From NCBI GenBank assembly GCA_023055425.1, contig JALGPY010000003.1:18349001-18413000 (forward strand): 64,000 nucleotides of DNA, given 5' to 3'. Origin of the DNA: Linanthus parryae (lineage: Eukaryota > Streptophyta > Magnoliopsida > Ericales > Polemoniaceae). Position numbers and translations under genes: made by a program. Every line of letters starts with the position of its first letter. Position 1 is the first letter of the stretch. Of the stretch, positions 23,198 to 34,979 are shown one piece after another. The notes beneath the pieces are model-generated. The model made no database searches. It was given only the letters and a program-made list of their open reading frames with translations, and was not told where the DNA came from.

Positions 23198-23845
23198 CAG
23201 TAGTTTTTAAACCCGGCTCGGACGTCGAACCGGCTGAGGGACCGGTTCACCGGTTATGGGTTGATTAAAAAATACTATTCTAATCAAAAGACAATTATAG
23301 ACATTTTCAGTAGTTCAGTTCCCCCACATTTTCTATTTTTGCAATTTGTAAATTTTATTTTTTGGAGTAACAAAAAGAAAATTGGAGTAAAATAATTGAC
23401 ATAATGAGATCAATCACAGTGTAGTACCAATACACGAAAAATCACTATATTTAAATATCAACTTTGAGTTTATGTTTTTTTATTTGAGAGATAGATGTTC
23501 CGAGTACAATTCTTGACAGATGTTTTTTTATCTAGAAATACTTACTAGAAAGTGTAATAGAAAATACACTACTTATATTATCCTCTGTGAACAATGTCTA
23601 ATTTCATATATAGCAAGTGTGGGGGTTCGACATTTGAAGTATGTTGGGAGTTATTTGTTTTGAAAAAAGTTGACACTTAGGTCAAACCGCACAGTCCAGT
23701 CCGCCGGTTTCTGGTCGAGTTAAACCAGATAATGGCACAGTTCAGAGTATTCCGATCCAATTATCCGACGGACCCGGACTCAGTTCAGTTCACAAGTTGT
23801 CAGTTTGAACTGGCCGGTCCAATGGGGTCCAGGTTTAAGAACTAT
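23198..23845. mobile_element. hAT-type MITE (648 bp)
   Basis: Ends CAGTAGTTTTTAAACCCGG and CCAGGTTTAAGAACTAT are inverted repeats. A perfect 8-bp TSD GATTGGGT lies at 23190-23197 and 23846-23853. CCGGT/ACCGG words cluster near both ends. The family recurs at 50149 and 54217. Confidence 0.9.
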
Positions 23846-23853
23846 GATTGGGT

Positions 23854-24619
23854 CGTCAGGTTACTGGTTTAACCAGTGTGAAACTGATCAGTACTCTACT
23901 ATTTCTTTATAATACTGCAGAACTGATATTTAATCATTTATTTGCAAAACATGAAAAAAGACATGTACATAGTTAACTATATGCTCTCGGTTGAAACTTC
24001 ACTAGTAGGAGCATTTTAATGGTTGCTTAAAGTGAATTATATAAAATCAAGTATGTAAAGATAATGATATCAAGAAATTTGGACAATTACAAAGTCATAA
24101 AGACCAAACTGTAGCTGAAAGAGGAAATGTTGCTAAGGATAAGTATCTAGACTACAGTTAGCAGACGAATACAAAAAAGCAAACTGGTGTTTATAAAAGA
24201 CCTCCAGCACTAAAGCATGTATTGGCTAGCACACAGGTGGCAAGGAGAACAAGCTTTAGCTAAATAACTGATTGATTGGGTTTAAAACTCTCAGCAGGGT
24301 CTAACATTAAAATTAGCTCTCTGACCCACATAAGCGACGAACCACTCCGTTCGCTAGTTGCATTATAGCAGGGCGGTCCAAAGCACATTACCGATCCCGT
24401 ATAATGTATTGCAGGCCCGAATGTATAAGCAGATGGCCGGTCTGGTTATAAATACAATGCTCTACTTGTGGGTTTTTCCCACATTGCTTCCCAATTTCCA
24501 GTTGTCTTACATCAACTCTCAATCCTGGAAATATATTCCAGATATGAGGGTTATAGATATTTAGCATCAGTGACTTTGCAAGGCTCTGGATGGAGATCCA
24601 CTAGACGATCCAATTCCAG
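23854..24619. other. Intergenic DNA
   Basis: No gene is recognised. TTTTTCCCACATTGCTTCCC near 24476 and TATAAATA near 24447 resemble promoter pieces but lead to nothing identifiable. Confidence 0.4.
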
Positions 24620-25706
24620 ACATGTTTCTGGACGGATGGATGTGAGGCAATCAGAACCAGGGGGGGACTAGTGGGGACTAGTGGAAACAATTTTCTAAAT
24701 AGGATCGAGCTCTGCTATCAGTATTGAGCGATACCCGATACGTATCGTATGATACGATACATGCCATCAGCGTTACGTATCGTTCGCTGTATCGCTAATG
24801 AAAGTGTATCAAACTGTATTGAGCGATACACATCCGATACGATACGTATCGCGTATCGCAAGATACGTTTCAGAACTGAAACAGGGTTAGGTTTGTCAGA
24901 ACCTATTGATATAGAACTTCATATTACATGGACTATATGAATATTTTGTTAGATGGTCCCTCAATCTTGCTAGTCAAAAAACTCAATTGTCTTGAATTTT
25001 TGATAATTGATCTAGCCTTCAGAAGATAAAGACTGAAGAAGACAATGACAGATAGAAGACAAAGTGTTCTATTTACATGACTAGTGGAATACGGTTGTGT
25101 TTGTAGTGGGGTCTGATTAGAGATCCCTAACTTCAGTATTCTAGTTTTATGTTCCATTTAGTTGGGTGCTTTTGCCACATATAAGCAAGAATATTGAACT
25201 ACTAAAATGATGCCACATAGATATACCCTACATATAACTGACAATTCACTCAATTCTTCTAACTAACTATTACTCTCACTTTTGTAATGTGAATATGTGA
25301 TTATTTATAGGAAATGAGGCTAAAATATATTAACATTTCCCTTATAATGTGACTCTATAATCTAGCTGCATACAAAGATGTTAATACGTACGTGTTAGAC
25401 TACATGATTAACCTCTGTATGTATTTAAACATACTGTATAAGAAAGTAAATGCAAGATGCAACCAATAAACTCTTCATTATAAGGGTCAGTATATATTTT
25501 TATTAATTGTTTTAAGAAGGGTGTGCGTATCGTTCCGATACGCGATACGATACACAATACGAAAATCCTACTATCGATACATGATACGTATCAAGCTTTG
25601 ACAACTATGGGAACGAGGAGCATCGACCTAATTGTTTCTGGAGGGATAATGTGAGGCATCTAGAAACATGGAGGCTAATTGAAACAACCTTATAAGTAGG
25701 ATCGAG
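24620..25706. repeat. Pair of about 85-bp direct repeats around a hAT-like element
   Basis: Segments 24620-24706 and 25625-25706 share GTTTCTGGA, GATGTGAGGCA, GGAAACAA-type words and TAGGATCGAG in the same order, about 75% alike. They bracket the GATACG-rich element between them. This is far longer than a hAT TSD, so it reflects either a local duplication or two ends of an older element. Confidence 0.6.
24716..25609. mobile_element. hAT-like MITE with GATACG arrays
   Basis: Both ends are packed with GATACG/CGTATC words (24725-24870 and 25525-25590), and the right end is TTTGACAACTATGG, the same terminus as the hAT element at 13882. The left terminus is missing or changed (the element opens at CAGTATTGAGCGATACCC), so the left boundary is approximate and no TSD can be assigned. 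Confidence 0.7.
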
Positions 25707-25743
25707 GAACATCAGCGTAATTGACCCAAGTATAATGCACGTA

Positions 25744-25791
25744 GTAGTGTAATGTCATGTTTTCCCAAAAAAAAAGTAGTGTAATGTCATG
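25744..25791. repeat. Micro-insertion with 16-bp direct repeats
   Basis: GTAGTGTAATGTCATG at 25744-25759 and 25776-25791 flanks a 16-bp filler, TTTTCCC plus nine A. Confidence 0.85.
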
Positions 25792-25870
25792 CTTGGTTTT
25801 TCGGACAAACCGGATTGGACTGCACTAGAGTGGAGTGAATTGGATTGGACTAGCTGAATTATAATTAGTA

Positions 25871-26128
25871 CCACTCCGTCCCGTCTCTTTGTTCCCAATT
25901 TTATTTTTGTCACTATTCACTGGGTCACTTTGACACGGTGATTTGAATAGCAAATTGATGTAATTTTTTGATAATTTTTTCATGTTGTTGTAGAGAAAAA
26001 GTTATTCTATAATATGGTGAAAAAATTATCAAATAATCATATTATTTTGCTATCCAAATCACCCGGTCAAAGTGACTCAGATACGAGTCAAAAAAGTCAA
26101 ATGGGAACAAAGAGACGGGACGGAGTGG
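25871..26128 (+). mobile_element. Stowaway-like MITE, family S copy 4
   Basis: The best-preserved copy (258 bp). CCACTCCGTCCCGTCTCTTT at the left is exactly inverted at the right, between TA dinucleotides. The CACTATTCACTGGGTCAC arm is on the left. It sits in sequence sharing GTGTTTGGT words on both sides, possibly another small element (about 26131-26283). Confidence 0.93.
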
Positions 26129-26130
26129 TA

Positions 26131-27916
26131 CTGTGTTTGGTTTTATGCAGTACTAACTCAAAATTGCACTATAGTCCAATCCATCTAATCCCCTCATGTG
26201 GGAGGGGACTAATCTAGGGTACTAAACACCACTTTTCACTATATAGTACGCGTACTAAAAATAGTCCAGAACTACCAAACACACTATTAACTAATACTTC
26301 GATTATAATCAGTCTCATCCCAGCTAATACAGCTAATGCTGAAGAATTAAAAGTGCCATAAAATCTTATCCCCATATTCCTAATTTGACAATTGTGAACA
26401 TAACTGCAGACCTACAATGAAAAATCATGTTTTTCAAGTTGCACAGAGACAGAGCTGCCCACGGTATACAATGTGATCGCACGACCCTGCATAGGTCACT
26501 ACAACTATACTACGCAAAAGTTCGAGTATGCAAAAGAGAAGGTAATGGTCAGAGATAGTCTTTGGCAGCTCAATTTTGACTATGCTCTTAGTAAATAAAA
26601 TCATGTGCAATCATGCTACTTCACACTGTTTCATTGCCTCAACCATATAATTCAAAAAAAAAAACATCTATGTTGTAGAAAAAAACGTAACAGAGCAAAA
26701 TCTCTGAATGCATGGGAACATAAACTTCCCTGTGATGACACAGGAGTGTGATGGATTTGTGTGTATGAGTGTCGCAAAATCATTTCAAATAAGCCTACCT
26801 CAATCATACCTTGCATTACAATACATAACACTGCGTATTAATTTCCAATTTTACACTGCGACCAACGCAACATAATCTGATTCAATTGCACACATTTCTA
26901 TTCACTTGCAGTTATGTAGAACATGAACCGGGTATATTAGTCATGTGATACTGTACAGAATCCCCTGGCTATTAAGAGATGTGGGGCATAAATCACCAGA
27001 TCATAACATAAATATGTACATGCAAATATCTACTACGGATATTACATGTAATATATACATAATGCTCCAAAACATTGATATGTGGCTGTGTGTACAACTA
27101 TCACTCTATTAGACACATGTCATGTATCAATCATCATACTCCATATTTAGAGCCAAGGAAGATCAACATCTGTACAAAACAAAACCCAATAACACAAGCA
27201 TCTCAGACATAATTCACCAATTCAGTGTGCAGAAAACCCTTAACTTTTAGGATGATCGATTGGCCTCACCTAGCAGTCTATTACCAAGAAGGCCAAAAAA
27301 AATTACACCAAAGAAAGATCCTCCAACGGAATGGTACTTTAGATTATTGTAACGTGTCTCCAACAATATTCTGTTTGAGGAATCGAGCAACTCTGTCACC
27401 CATCTGCCCTTAAACTCTAAGATGGGGATTCTTTACGAATCAAGGAATTGAGCGACTATAGTCACCTTATGGCATGCAAGTTAGGAGACAGTCATCAGCA
27501 TCATACCAACAGGGTATACAACAGAATTCTCATGCACCACTGCATTCAACTATTACTTTAACGAGAAAAACATTGACAGTCAAAATATTTTGGCCTTGGG
27601 ATAGATTCACTATGAGGAAGAACTTAATTCTAACAGATATGGGAATACACTATGAAGAGGACCTCTCAGCACATCACAAAACAGATGCCAATGCTAAAAT
27701 TCACACCGCACAGGCCATCGAGTACTCATATGCACACCTAAACTCGTCCAACCATGTATATACCCAAAAAAAAGTCAACCTGCTAACCTAAAGAGTTTGT
27801 GCTTAAGGTAATTCCAACACTGCATTGTAGTGGTATGATTGATTCAATAAGCTCATAATCACTAATTAAAAAGTCACAATGCAAACACAAACCAACGAAT
27901 CAGACACAAGAGTTAT
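26131..27916. other. Intergenic DNA downstream of the trihelix gene
   Basis: No coding region is recognised. The part nearest 27916 should contain the 3'UTR and polyadenylation site of the minus-strand trihelix gene, but no clear AATAAA stands out. Confidence 0.45.
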
Positions 27917-28798
27917 TCATGCATCAAACACAGATGTCTCACCACTAGAACCCGCACGTTTAGCCCTCTTCATCTTCTGAAGCTGAACCTGGGTGTCCAT
28001 GAACAGCTGCATCCTCTGGAACTCCAAATCTTTAGCAAACTGCATCCTCTGCTTCTCCAAATCAATCATCTGCTTCTGTTTCTCCTTCTCCATCCTCTCA
28101 TAGATCTCACCAAACCTCTCAATAGCCCTAGCCAGTTGCCTCACTCCCTCACCATCCCTATCACTCCTCCCATTATTCTCTTGTCCACACCCCCCATCCT
28201 CCTCATCAGTCCCATCATCATTCTCATTCTCATTCTCATTCTCAGACTCATCCTCCTCTCCCCTCACCGCCGCCGCCGCAACCGCCGAGTAATTCCTCCT
28301 GAAATACGAATCATCCACCAAACTCGACGGCCGTTTCTGCGGAAGCACCACCGGAGTCGCGACCACCGCCTGATTAACCCTCCGGTAAGGCAAAGGAACC
28401 GCCATGGGAGGCGAATTAACGCATCTAGGCGGAGTAGCAACCTTCTTCCCCGTGAAAACATACCCAATCAACGCGTCCAGGCGTGGATAGAACGGCCAGG
28501 AGCTCCGAAAAGCGCCGTTCGACTCCGAAACCCTAGCCTTCTCGGCCTTGTACTTCTTCTTCAGAGTGTCGATTCGGTTCTTACATTGAACGTCAGATCT
28601 CCGAGCCTTCTTCTCATGGCCGTGCCTGGAGTTGACGATCTCCGCCACCTCCTGCCAGTCCTTTTGCCGGAGATTCCCACGGTTGAGATCCACGTGACGG
28701 CGACCCCAGGCTTCGATCAACGTCGCTGTTGCTTCCTCGCTCCAGCAATCTTCGCGAGCCGGTACCGGACGGGAAGGAGCCACCGTGTAGTCGCCCAT
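27917..28798 (-). CDS. Trihelix transcription factor, SIP1 clade (ENAP-like)
   Basis: An intact 293-residue single-exon nuclear protein. Residues about 19-112 form a trihelix (Myb/SANT-like) DNA-binding domain: conserved Trp19, Trp31 and Trp48 with the signature WSEEATATLIEAWGRR, then VQCKNRIDTLKKKYK and WPFYPRLDALIG. A linker follows, then a strongly acidic stretch at 181-209, including repeated Glu-Asn pairs from a TCATTC microsatellite. A long charged helix (about 219-280, RMEKEKQKQMIDLEKQRMQF region) is the coiled coil typical of SIP1-type trihelix proteins. These act mostly as repressors or chromatin partners in stress, seed and ethylene responses. Similarity to Arabidopsis ENAP1/ENAP2 is my recollection, so I give no symbol. 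The ATG at 28798 follows a pyrimidine-rich leader; no earlier in-frame ATG is needed to complete the domain. Confidence 0.93.
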   Translation of the reverse strand: MGDYTVAPSRPVPAREDCWSEEATATLIEAWGRRHVDLNRGNLRQKDWQEVAEIVNSRHGHEKKARRSDVQCKNRIDTLKKKYKAEKARVSESNGAFRSSWPFYPRLDALIGYVFTGKKVATPPRCVNSPPMAVPLPYRRVNQAVVATPVVLPQKRPSSLVDDSYFRRNYSAVAAAAVRGEEDESENENENENDDGTDEEDGGCGQENNGRSDRDGEGVRQLARAIERFGEIYERMEKEKQKQMIDLEKQRMQFAKDLEFQRMQLFMDTQVQLQKMKRAKRAGSSGETSVFDA

Positions 28799-29260
28799 CG
28801 GAGAGCAAAACAGTGAACGGAGCTTGATCGGCGATGTGATTTGGTCTGGTTAGGGTTAGGGTTTGTGTGAGAGAGATGAGAAGGGGAAAAATTGGGGGTA
28901 GATGTAGAGAGGGAGAGATAGGTATAGAGAGGGTAGGGTAAAGGACGAGCGGCGATTAAACGCCGGTTGTCGCGTGATGATACGCATGATGAGGTGACCG
29001 AACCGGAGAGGTCGCCGGTCAGAGGGAGGGCGCGTGTGGGGAGACGAATGCCAAGCCGTCGATTTGGTGACTCCGTTCCCGTTACGGTTCCGTATTTTCT
29101 CATGTCGGCGTAATTGTTGTGTTGAGTTTTGTATATTTTTACTTACAGTAACGTTTCGGCCTTGAGTCGGGGCGGTTCGGGCCGAACCAAGAAAGTGAAC
29201 CCAAAGCTACAAATCATCGATTGGGCCAACAATCAAGCTAAAGAGAATTTTTTGTTTGCT
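28799..29260 (-). promoter_or_regulatory. Leader and proximal promoter of the trihelix gene
   Basis: Read on the minus strand, 28990-28850 is CT-rich (TCTCTCCCTCTCTACATC), a common plant 5'UTR type. GGCCC/GGGCC boxes lie near 29175-29225. No TATA box is obvious, consistent with a housekeeping-style start. This is an inference from composition. Confidence 0.4.
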
Positions 29261-29264
29261 CTAA

Positions 29265-30417
29265 GGCCTCGTTTGGGTAGAGGATAAGGAGGGAGCATAA
29301 GATAAGTTATGCTCTCTCTCTTTTTATCAAGTGTTTGGGTGCCGGATAAGAGAGAGGATAAGTTATGTTGTCTTGTTCTGATGGAGTTTTTAATGAACAA
29401 ATTTTATACCACCAACATGGAGGTATAAGCTCGAATAAAAAAATTTAGCATATTATGATGATAGTAGGTTGACAAAAATAACCCCACAAACTATCTAATT
29501 TCCTACCCTTGTCCCCAAACCCTATCAGCTATTTCACCGTTTCACGTCCCTCCTTTATTTTGGAGGAGGTCATCATGGGTTTGATAACTATTATTTTGGG
29601 GTTGCATAAATTTATTTGAGTATGTACGGTTGAGATAAAAATGAAGACATTTTACCATGCTTGCTGAAATTTCGTCGGTTTAATTTAACTTGTTTATTGT
29701 AGGTTATGTAACACCATGCCAATATACCAATAAGTACTATATAGTACTACCTCGGTTTCTTCTCTAATGCACCGGTTTTACTTTTACCACTGTTCACTAG
29801 GTCGCTTTGACTCGGTGATTTGGGTAGCAAAACGATGCTGTTTTTTATAATTTTTATGGTGTTGTAGAGTAAAAGTTGTTCTATAACACAGTGAAAAAAT
29901 GATCAAAAATTGCATCAATATGCTATCCGAATCACCCGGTCAAAGTGACCCAAATACGAGTCAAAAAGTCAAACCTGTGCCATAAAGAAGAAACTGAGGT
30001 AGTAATTTATACTTCATATTTAGCTATGGTCATGTTGTATCCATGAATATTTGTTATGTTTGCATGTTACTACAAGTTTATTTCGCATATTAATATACAT
30101 TTTGTATACATTTTGACTACGCCACTATTGTGTAGAAAAAAAGAGTATTAAAATATAAACATAAATAGTGATACATTTTGTATATAATTTTCCTCATCAA
30201 TTTAAAATATACAATCTTTTATCAAAATAACAGCATTGAGGGTATGACAGTCATTTTGGCACATATCCTGCTTCATATCCTGCATCATATCCGGCAACAC
30301 CCAAACATAGACAGCGAACATATCTTATCAAAGCTTATCAGACATCAGTCATATCCTTACGCATATCCCAGCATAAGTCTTATCCCTACATATCATATCC
30401 TCTACCCAAACGAGGCC
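29265..30417. mobile_element. Tourist-like (PIF/Harbinger) non-autonomous element
   Basis: GGCCTCGTTTGGGTAGAGGA at the left is inverted at the right (TCCTCTACCCAAACGAGGCC), and TAA flanks both sides (29262-29264, 30418-30420), the standard PIF/Harbinger TSD. Subterminal TATCC/GGATA words are abundant. No transposase. A family S Stowaway copy is nested at 29747-30002, so this element is older than that insertion. It lies about 470 bp upstream of the trihelix start codon. Confidence 0.9.
29747..30002 (+). mobile_element. Stowaway-like MITE, family S copy 5, nested
   Basis: A 256-bp element with ends CTACCTCGGTTTC and GAAACTGAGGTAG between TA dinucleotides (29745-29746, 30003-30004). The core matches the family (GCTATCCGAATCAC, GTTGTAGAGTAAAAG). 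It lies wholly inside the Tourist-like element. Confidence 0.9.
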
Positions 30418-30697
30418 TAAGGGTAAATTTTACGTGCTACTCTAATCCATACACCACAAGACACACATATAAGAAAGAGATTTTTTTGTTTTGTTTTATG
30501 ATCTAGCTAAAACCATAAAACTAGGAATGATTATTATTGTTATTTTCAGATAAAAACTACAAATGATTCTAAACATTACCTGAATCCAATCAATGAACTT
30601 ATTTATTTGAGGAAAAATAGAGAGGAACGTTGCTGAAAAAACAATTTATTAAAACAAGATAAGAAGAAGAATACGTTTGTTTTAGCGAAAGGATTTT

Positions 30698-31449
30698 TTT
30701 TTGGTGAACGGTAAGAATTTCATTAATATGATAAAAGTACAGCTATAAACTTAAAGCGTAGTAGCACACCCGTAACTCTCCATCGCCACAGCAGAGTACC
30801 TACGGTCTATAAGACGCTCCTAAATGTACTATATTTTGCTAATAAACCAAGTAACTAGTGGGTGAACAACAAACTAGACTAAGCCCAATACAAGCAGACA
30901 AACTCAAGACAAGCTAACATTGTAGAAGAGCCCAAAATTAAACAAACCAATCAATAGAAAGAGCTAGAGTAAAGACTTGTGGATAAGTCTAAAAAACCAT
31001 CACAGAAGCTAAGCCTTTTCTTCCCACCATCGAGTAATCGAGCAAGAAAAGTCTCATTTGCAGGACACCTGGATCTGTGGGTTGATCAACGGAGCTGTGG
31101 GCGGTGATTGTGGGGCGGTTCTGGCGGTGGACGGGTTTGGTCGGAAATTGGCGCTGGTAGGGGGTAGGTTTTATCGAAAGTCGGATAACCGAGGAACCGT
31201 CGAAGTAGATGTCGGGATTGATCAAGGAGTAACATGATTCGACAAGGACGTTGTTGCGGGTTCGTTGGGACTGGCGATCGACTTGTGAGCTGGTAGCTCG
31301 CTTGCTTAGGGCACTGCTTTGACCCATGCAGAGCCGACTTTCAAAATTTCTCCCTAGGCACTGATGGAGATGGAGGCATCACCATTGGGGATGATTTGAT
31401 GTGCTAGGATTACTTGCTTAGTTGCATCATTCGCGGCTTCGGAAGAGAC
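30698..31449 (-). mobile_element. LINE 3' end fragment with poly(A)
   Basis: On the minus strand the segment ends ATTAATGAAATTCTTACCG, TTCACC and an A run (plus-strand T run near 30688-30697), the usual ending of these LINEs. An open frame (31327-30989, 112 codons) precedes it but has no domain I recognise. It is followed upstream by the copia solo LTR. Confidence 0.55.
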
Positions 31450-32967
31450 TGTAGGGTTTTGATGCAGGTTACGCAGCGGAAATACATTTTTATTTTTGCT
31501 CAAAACTCTCCATGAATCGGAGGTGGAGCATCATAACATGACGAAGGAAGAAGGTTACCTCAGTCATCTTGATTGGGACGATCACATACGCAGATCAAAA
31601 GAACGGTGTCTCTACGATATCCACACTAATAGACCTCAACTAGACTTCTTATCCAATGGTGCTAGCAATCTTGAGAAGTAGGAGGCTCTTGTCATACAAG
31701 GTGATGAATTGGACTTGGGCAGACTGGATCACATCCATCCGTTGCAGCAGAGAGAGAGAGAGAGGGAGGGAGAGAGAGAGAGAGAGGGGCGGCCAACACT
31801 TGGCCGTGAGCAGCAAAGAAGAGGCCGACCATCACCGTGGCCGTTACCTTCAAAGGGGGGTGGCACTCCCATGGTGGCCCAACCTTAGTTGGGTGAAAAC
31901 TCCTTTTCACTCTTCCTCTTTTCTCTCTAGTGTACTTTGTAGGGTAGGAATGAGTTCAGACTGAATTTTCATAGCCTACAAATCCTATTTATAGCTAGAG
32001 AAATTCATCTTTGCCCATAACTGCTCTTTAGTCCAACTAGTGAACACAGTTTACACTTTAGTCCAATCAGTTTCATTATTGCTATTTAGTCCAACTAACT
32101 AGCAATAATTCCAGTTTGGTCTATTATTGTGTGTGACCCGTAGGTTTCTAATTACGTTTGCAGTAATCACAATTATTAAAAACATTAAGCGGCATCTAGC
32201 AATACACGAATGCTACCCAAGTAATGGGATTGTCAGTGATCTGACTAACCTCAGTGACCAATGTTACCGTGTTGTATAATCCCTTTGTCTCATCTATCCA
32301 GATTGGACACAAGACATGGAGTGTCACACTTGTATATCCAATCTACAGTTTCGTGATCTATGAGTAGACTTATATAGACAAATAACATCAATATCTCATA
32401 TTGATTTATTTGAGTATGGCCATGCGTTTTCCTAAGTCTCACTCATCGAGTAGTCGTGGATATTTACTCCCGTTACGTGGGAGGGACTAATCATATCTAC
32501 ATCACTACCATCTCTCAGCTTGCTTCATATCATGTCCGATTATCATCTTTATAGTTTCCCATTTACGATGCAACGTTTGACGATATCAAAAATGATAATT
32601 CACAACTAGAGTATATAGTGACTTCAAGTCAAAGGATCACAACACCATTGTCACTTTGAGAAGTGCTTGTGACATTCACATAACTCCCATGTAGCATTCT
32701 CATGGCAGGTCAATCCAGTACGTCATTACTCCTAATGCATACCCATGTGTTAGACTTGATATCCCCATATCAATCTACCCACATACTAGTCTCGATGTAA
32801 TACAGTTTTCCTAATTAACTGTAGTACTCGACTATGGATACTTAAGAATATACCATATATATTCTAAGGACTTCATTCATGTTAACATATCTCCATATCG
32901 ATAACACAATGAATAGCAAGTCCATATAAATGTCATGGTAAATAGGTTGCCTCTAGGGCATATCTTG
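31450..32967 (-). mobile_element. Copia solo LTR, family L copy 1
   Basis: The end at 31450 reads TGTAGGGTTTTGATGCAGG and the other end ACCTATTTACC/GCCCTAGAGGCAACC when inverted. Both match the solo LTR at 60597-62013, as do long internal stretches (for example ATTGGACACAAGA and TCTAAGGACTTCATT words). GCCCTAGAGGCAA near the 5' terminus is characteristic of Angela/BARE-like copia LTRs. A (GA)n tract lies at 31750-31790. The 5' terminus (near 32967) is eroded and no TSD is visible. No internal copia sequence adjoins it. Confidence 0.75.
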
Positions 32968-33319
32968 GAAAAGCTGGTTGCGAGTGAAATTTGAGTGGAC
33001 TATTTTGAGAACATGGAGTATGTCGTGGGGATTTCTTTGCGGGAACTTTCAGTGTGGTAAATTTTGGGATGCTTCGGAGAGAAAGAGGAGCTTTGCTCGA
33101 TCTACAACCAAGAAACGAGAACTACGGTGATGGGTGAAAGGAATAAAAGGCTTCGCGTCACATGGTTCGCCGTGGGGAGTTTTGCCACAATATTCTCGTG
33201 AGCGACACCTTGGGCTTGGGTCCACGGTCATTGGAGTCACCATGGAAAGTGAAGTGGTCGGAACTTAGCCGGAAAAAATGCTCTGTCTAAAAAAGTTTGA
33301 GAAATGGGCCACGATTTAG
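32968..33319 (-). other. LINE-like remnant or unassigned DNA
   Basis: A minus-strand frame (33243-33049) is open but matches nothing I can name. It probably belongs to the decayed LINE block on either side. Confidence 0.3.
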
Positions 33320-34420
33320 TTAGGAGCACCGTATAGCGAAATGAGTTGTTTTTTTCGACATTTGGGCTAGAGGCCCTAAAATTCGAATCAATACATCGAA
33401 ACTACACACTGGGTCATGAATAAACCAATTGAAATTTCTCTTGTGGTCCACCTCCCTTTTAGCTACTATATGAGCAGCGTTATTTCGCACCCGAGGTGCA
33501 AACTGTACCATGTTTCATCTTCCCCAAGAGCATTAATGCTCTGTCTAATTGTTTTACCGTTGTCACAAAATTCTTAGTCATTTTCTTCTTCACCTCTGTA
33601 CACATTACAGGCTCTTCGCCTCTCTCTCTCGTCTAGTTCCAAAGATAAATGAGACCATTGGTGCCGCTCTTGAAGATGACCGAACTCATATCCATTTGGT
33701 CCACCATCTTTGTTCCTTTGAGGAGATCGCTTGCCTATGTATCTGTAAACGATCGCAATGATAATTGGATTCCTTTACCGACGATGAGGATACCGTTCTC
33801 GTCATGGATAACCCCCTTCTTTGACAAGTTGCTTCTCCCAATTCCAGGCGGCGTCAATGTTGATTTTGAGCCACCCCGGTGGCGGCCTTGTCTAGTGATT
33901 CGTCGGAGATGGTTCTATATGAGTAGGAGACCTTCCCAAAGACACATGCATTGCCATCTTCATCTTAGCTAAGCTGTTTTGAATCTATAGTGCCTGGTTG
34001 TCTATTGTTCTTCCCGTTCTTTTTATGAACTATTTGGTGTTTGTTGTGCCATAGACCAAATACCCATAATCACCCGAAATATCTCTTTATTATTTCCCCG
34101 TATCTAGAAAGATATGAAGAAAGCAGTATGAAAAGTTTGATTCACAATGATGGAGCTTTGGAAGATGGAGAAGTCGGTCCCATACCTTTCATGTCGCCTT
34201 ACACCCTCGGAATAAGTGATACTCAGTTTTAGCTTCAATCCAACACATTGACCATTTAAGAGGTAAATTCACTCATCTGCTTCCTAAGTTTGTTTTTGTG
34301 GGGAGGATCTTGTGTACAACTATCCAAATGGGAGATATGAATCTCCTTGGGATGATCTATTTCCAAAATATCTCCCATCACTTTGGTTTTTTACCGTTTC
34401 TTGATTCAAAATCTTTGAGG
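33320..34420 (-). pseudogene. Decayed LINE zinc-knuckle and RNase H fragment
   Basis: On the minus strand, at about 34330-34170, fragments resemble the zf-RVT domain (ILPTKTNLGSR, EYHLFRGCKA). At 33890-33840 PPPGWLKINIDAAW is the start of a LINE/plant RNase H domain with its first catalytic Asp, and VRNNAAHIVAKRE (about 33490-33450) is its C-terminal end. Many stops and frame changes separate these. It is an old LINE ORF2 tail. Confidence 0.7.
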
Positions 34421-34979
34421 TGATTGAACCGATTTAACAGAATATTTTTCGTTTTCTTCGAGTAGCTTGTATCCGGATTTTAAAACTGTTCTTTAGGAAG
34501 CAGAAAGCAGTTCAATGGATAGCCAGGGTTTGACTAAATTACCAAATCTTTCTAAATTTCTTTATCAGCAAAGTACAATGACTTTTCCTTGTGTTTGTTG
34601 ACAATACGTTCAATGATATGCTGAAAATTTAATATTTTCTTAGGCAATCCACATCTCTTGTGGAGGGCCTCGAGTTTGACACCACAAATAGCACTCAAGA
34701 TAGTTTGTTTCTGGAGACATTTTCCAAGAAGAATAAAGGTTGATTATGTAGATTTACTTTTTTCTCTATAGCTTTTTCTTAGACTTGTATTAGGCCTTCA
34801 ATTCTTGTAATTTTTCCGTAGATGCTCTTGTAAACAACATACTATGTCTGCGGTTTGAACATACACAAAATTATGACCCATTTAACAGAAAAGTGGTTTG
34901 AACACACACACATGTGAGAGAAGAATAGTTCTTTCACATCAAAAAATATCTAGATAAGATAAACAAAATTAAAGAGAGT
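34421..34979. other. Junction between opposed LINE fragments
   Basis: Minus-strand LINE sequence ends and plus-strand LINE sequence begins within this stretch. I cannot place the boundary and see no other feature. Confidence 0.35.

Noticed and set aside
24440..24560. snRNA-type promoter (upstream element TCCCACATTG plus TATA)
   Set aside because: The order is wrong (TATA precedes the element) and no U-snRNA sequence follows.
28136..28816. 226-codon frame opposite the trihelix gene
   Set aside because: Antisense shadow of the trihelix CDS; composition-driven, no domain.
30989..31327. 112-codon minus-strand frame as a host gene
   Set aside because: It adjoins a LINE poly(A) end and lacks any recognised domain.
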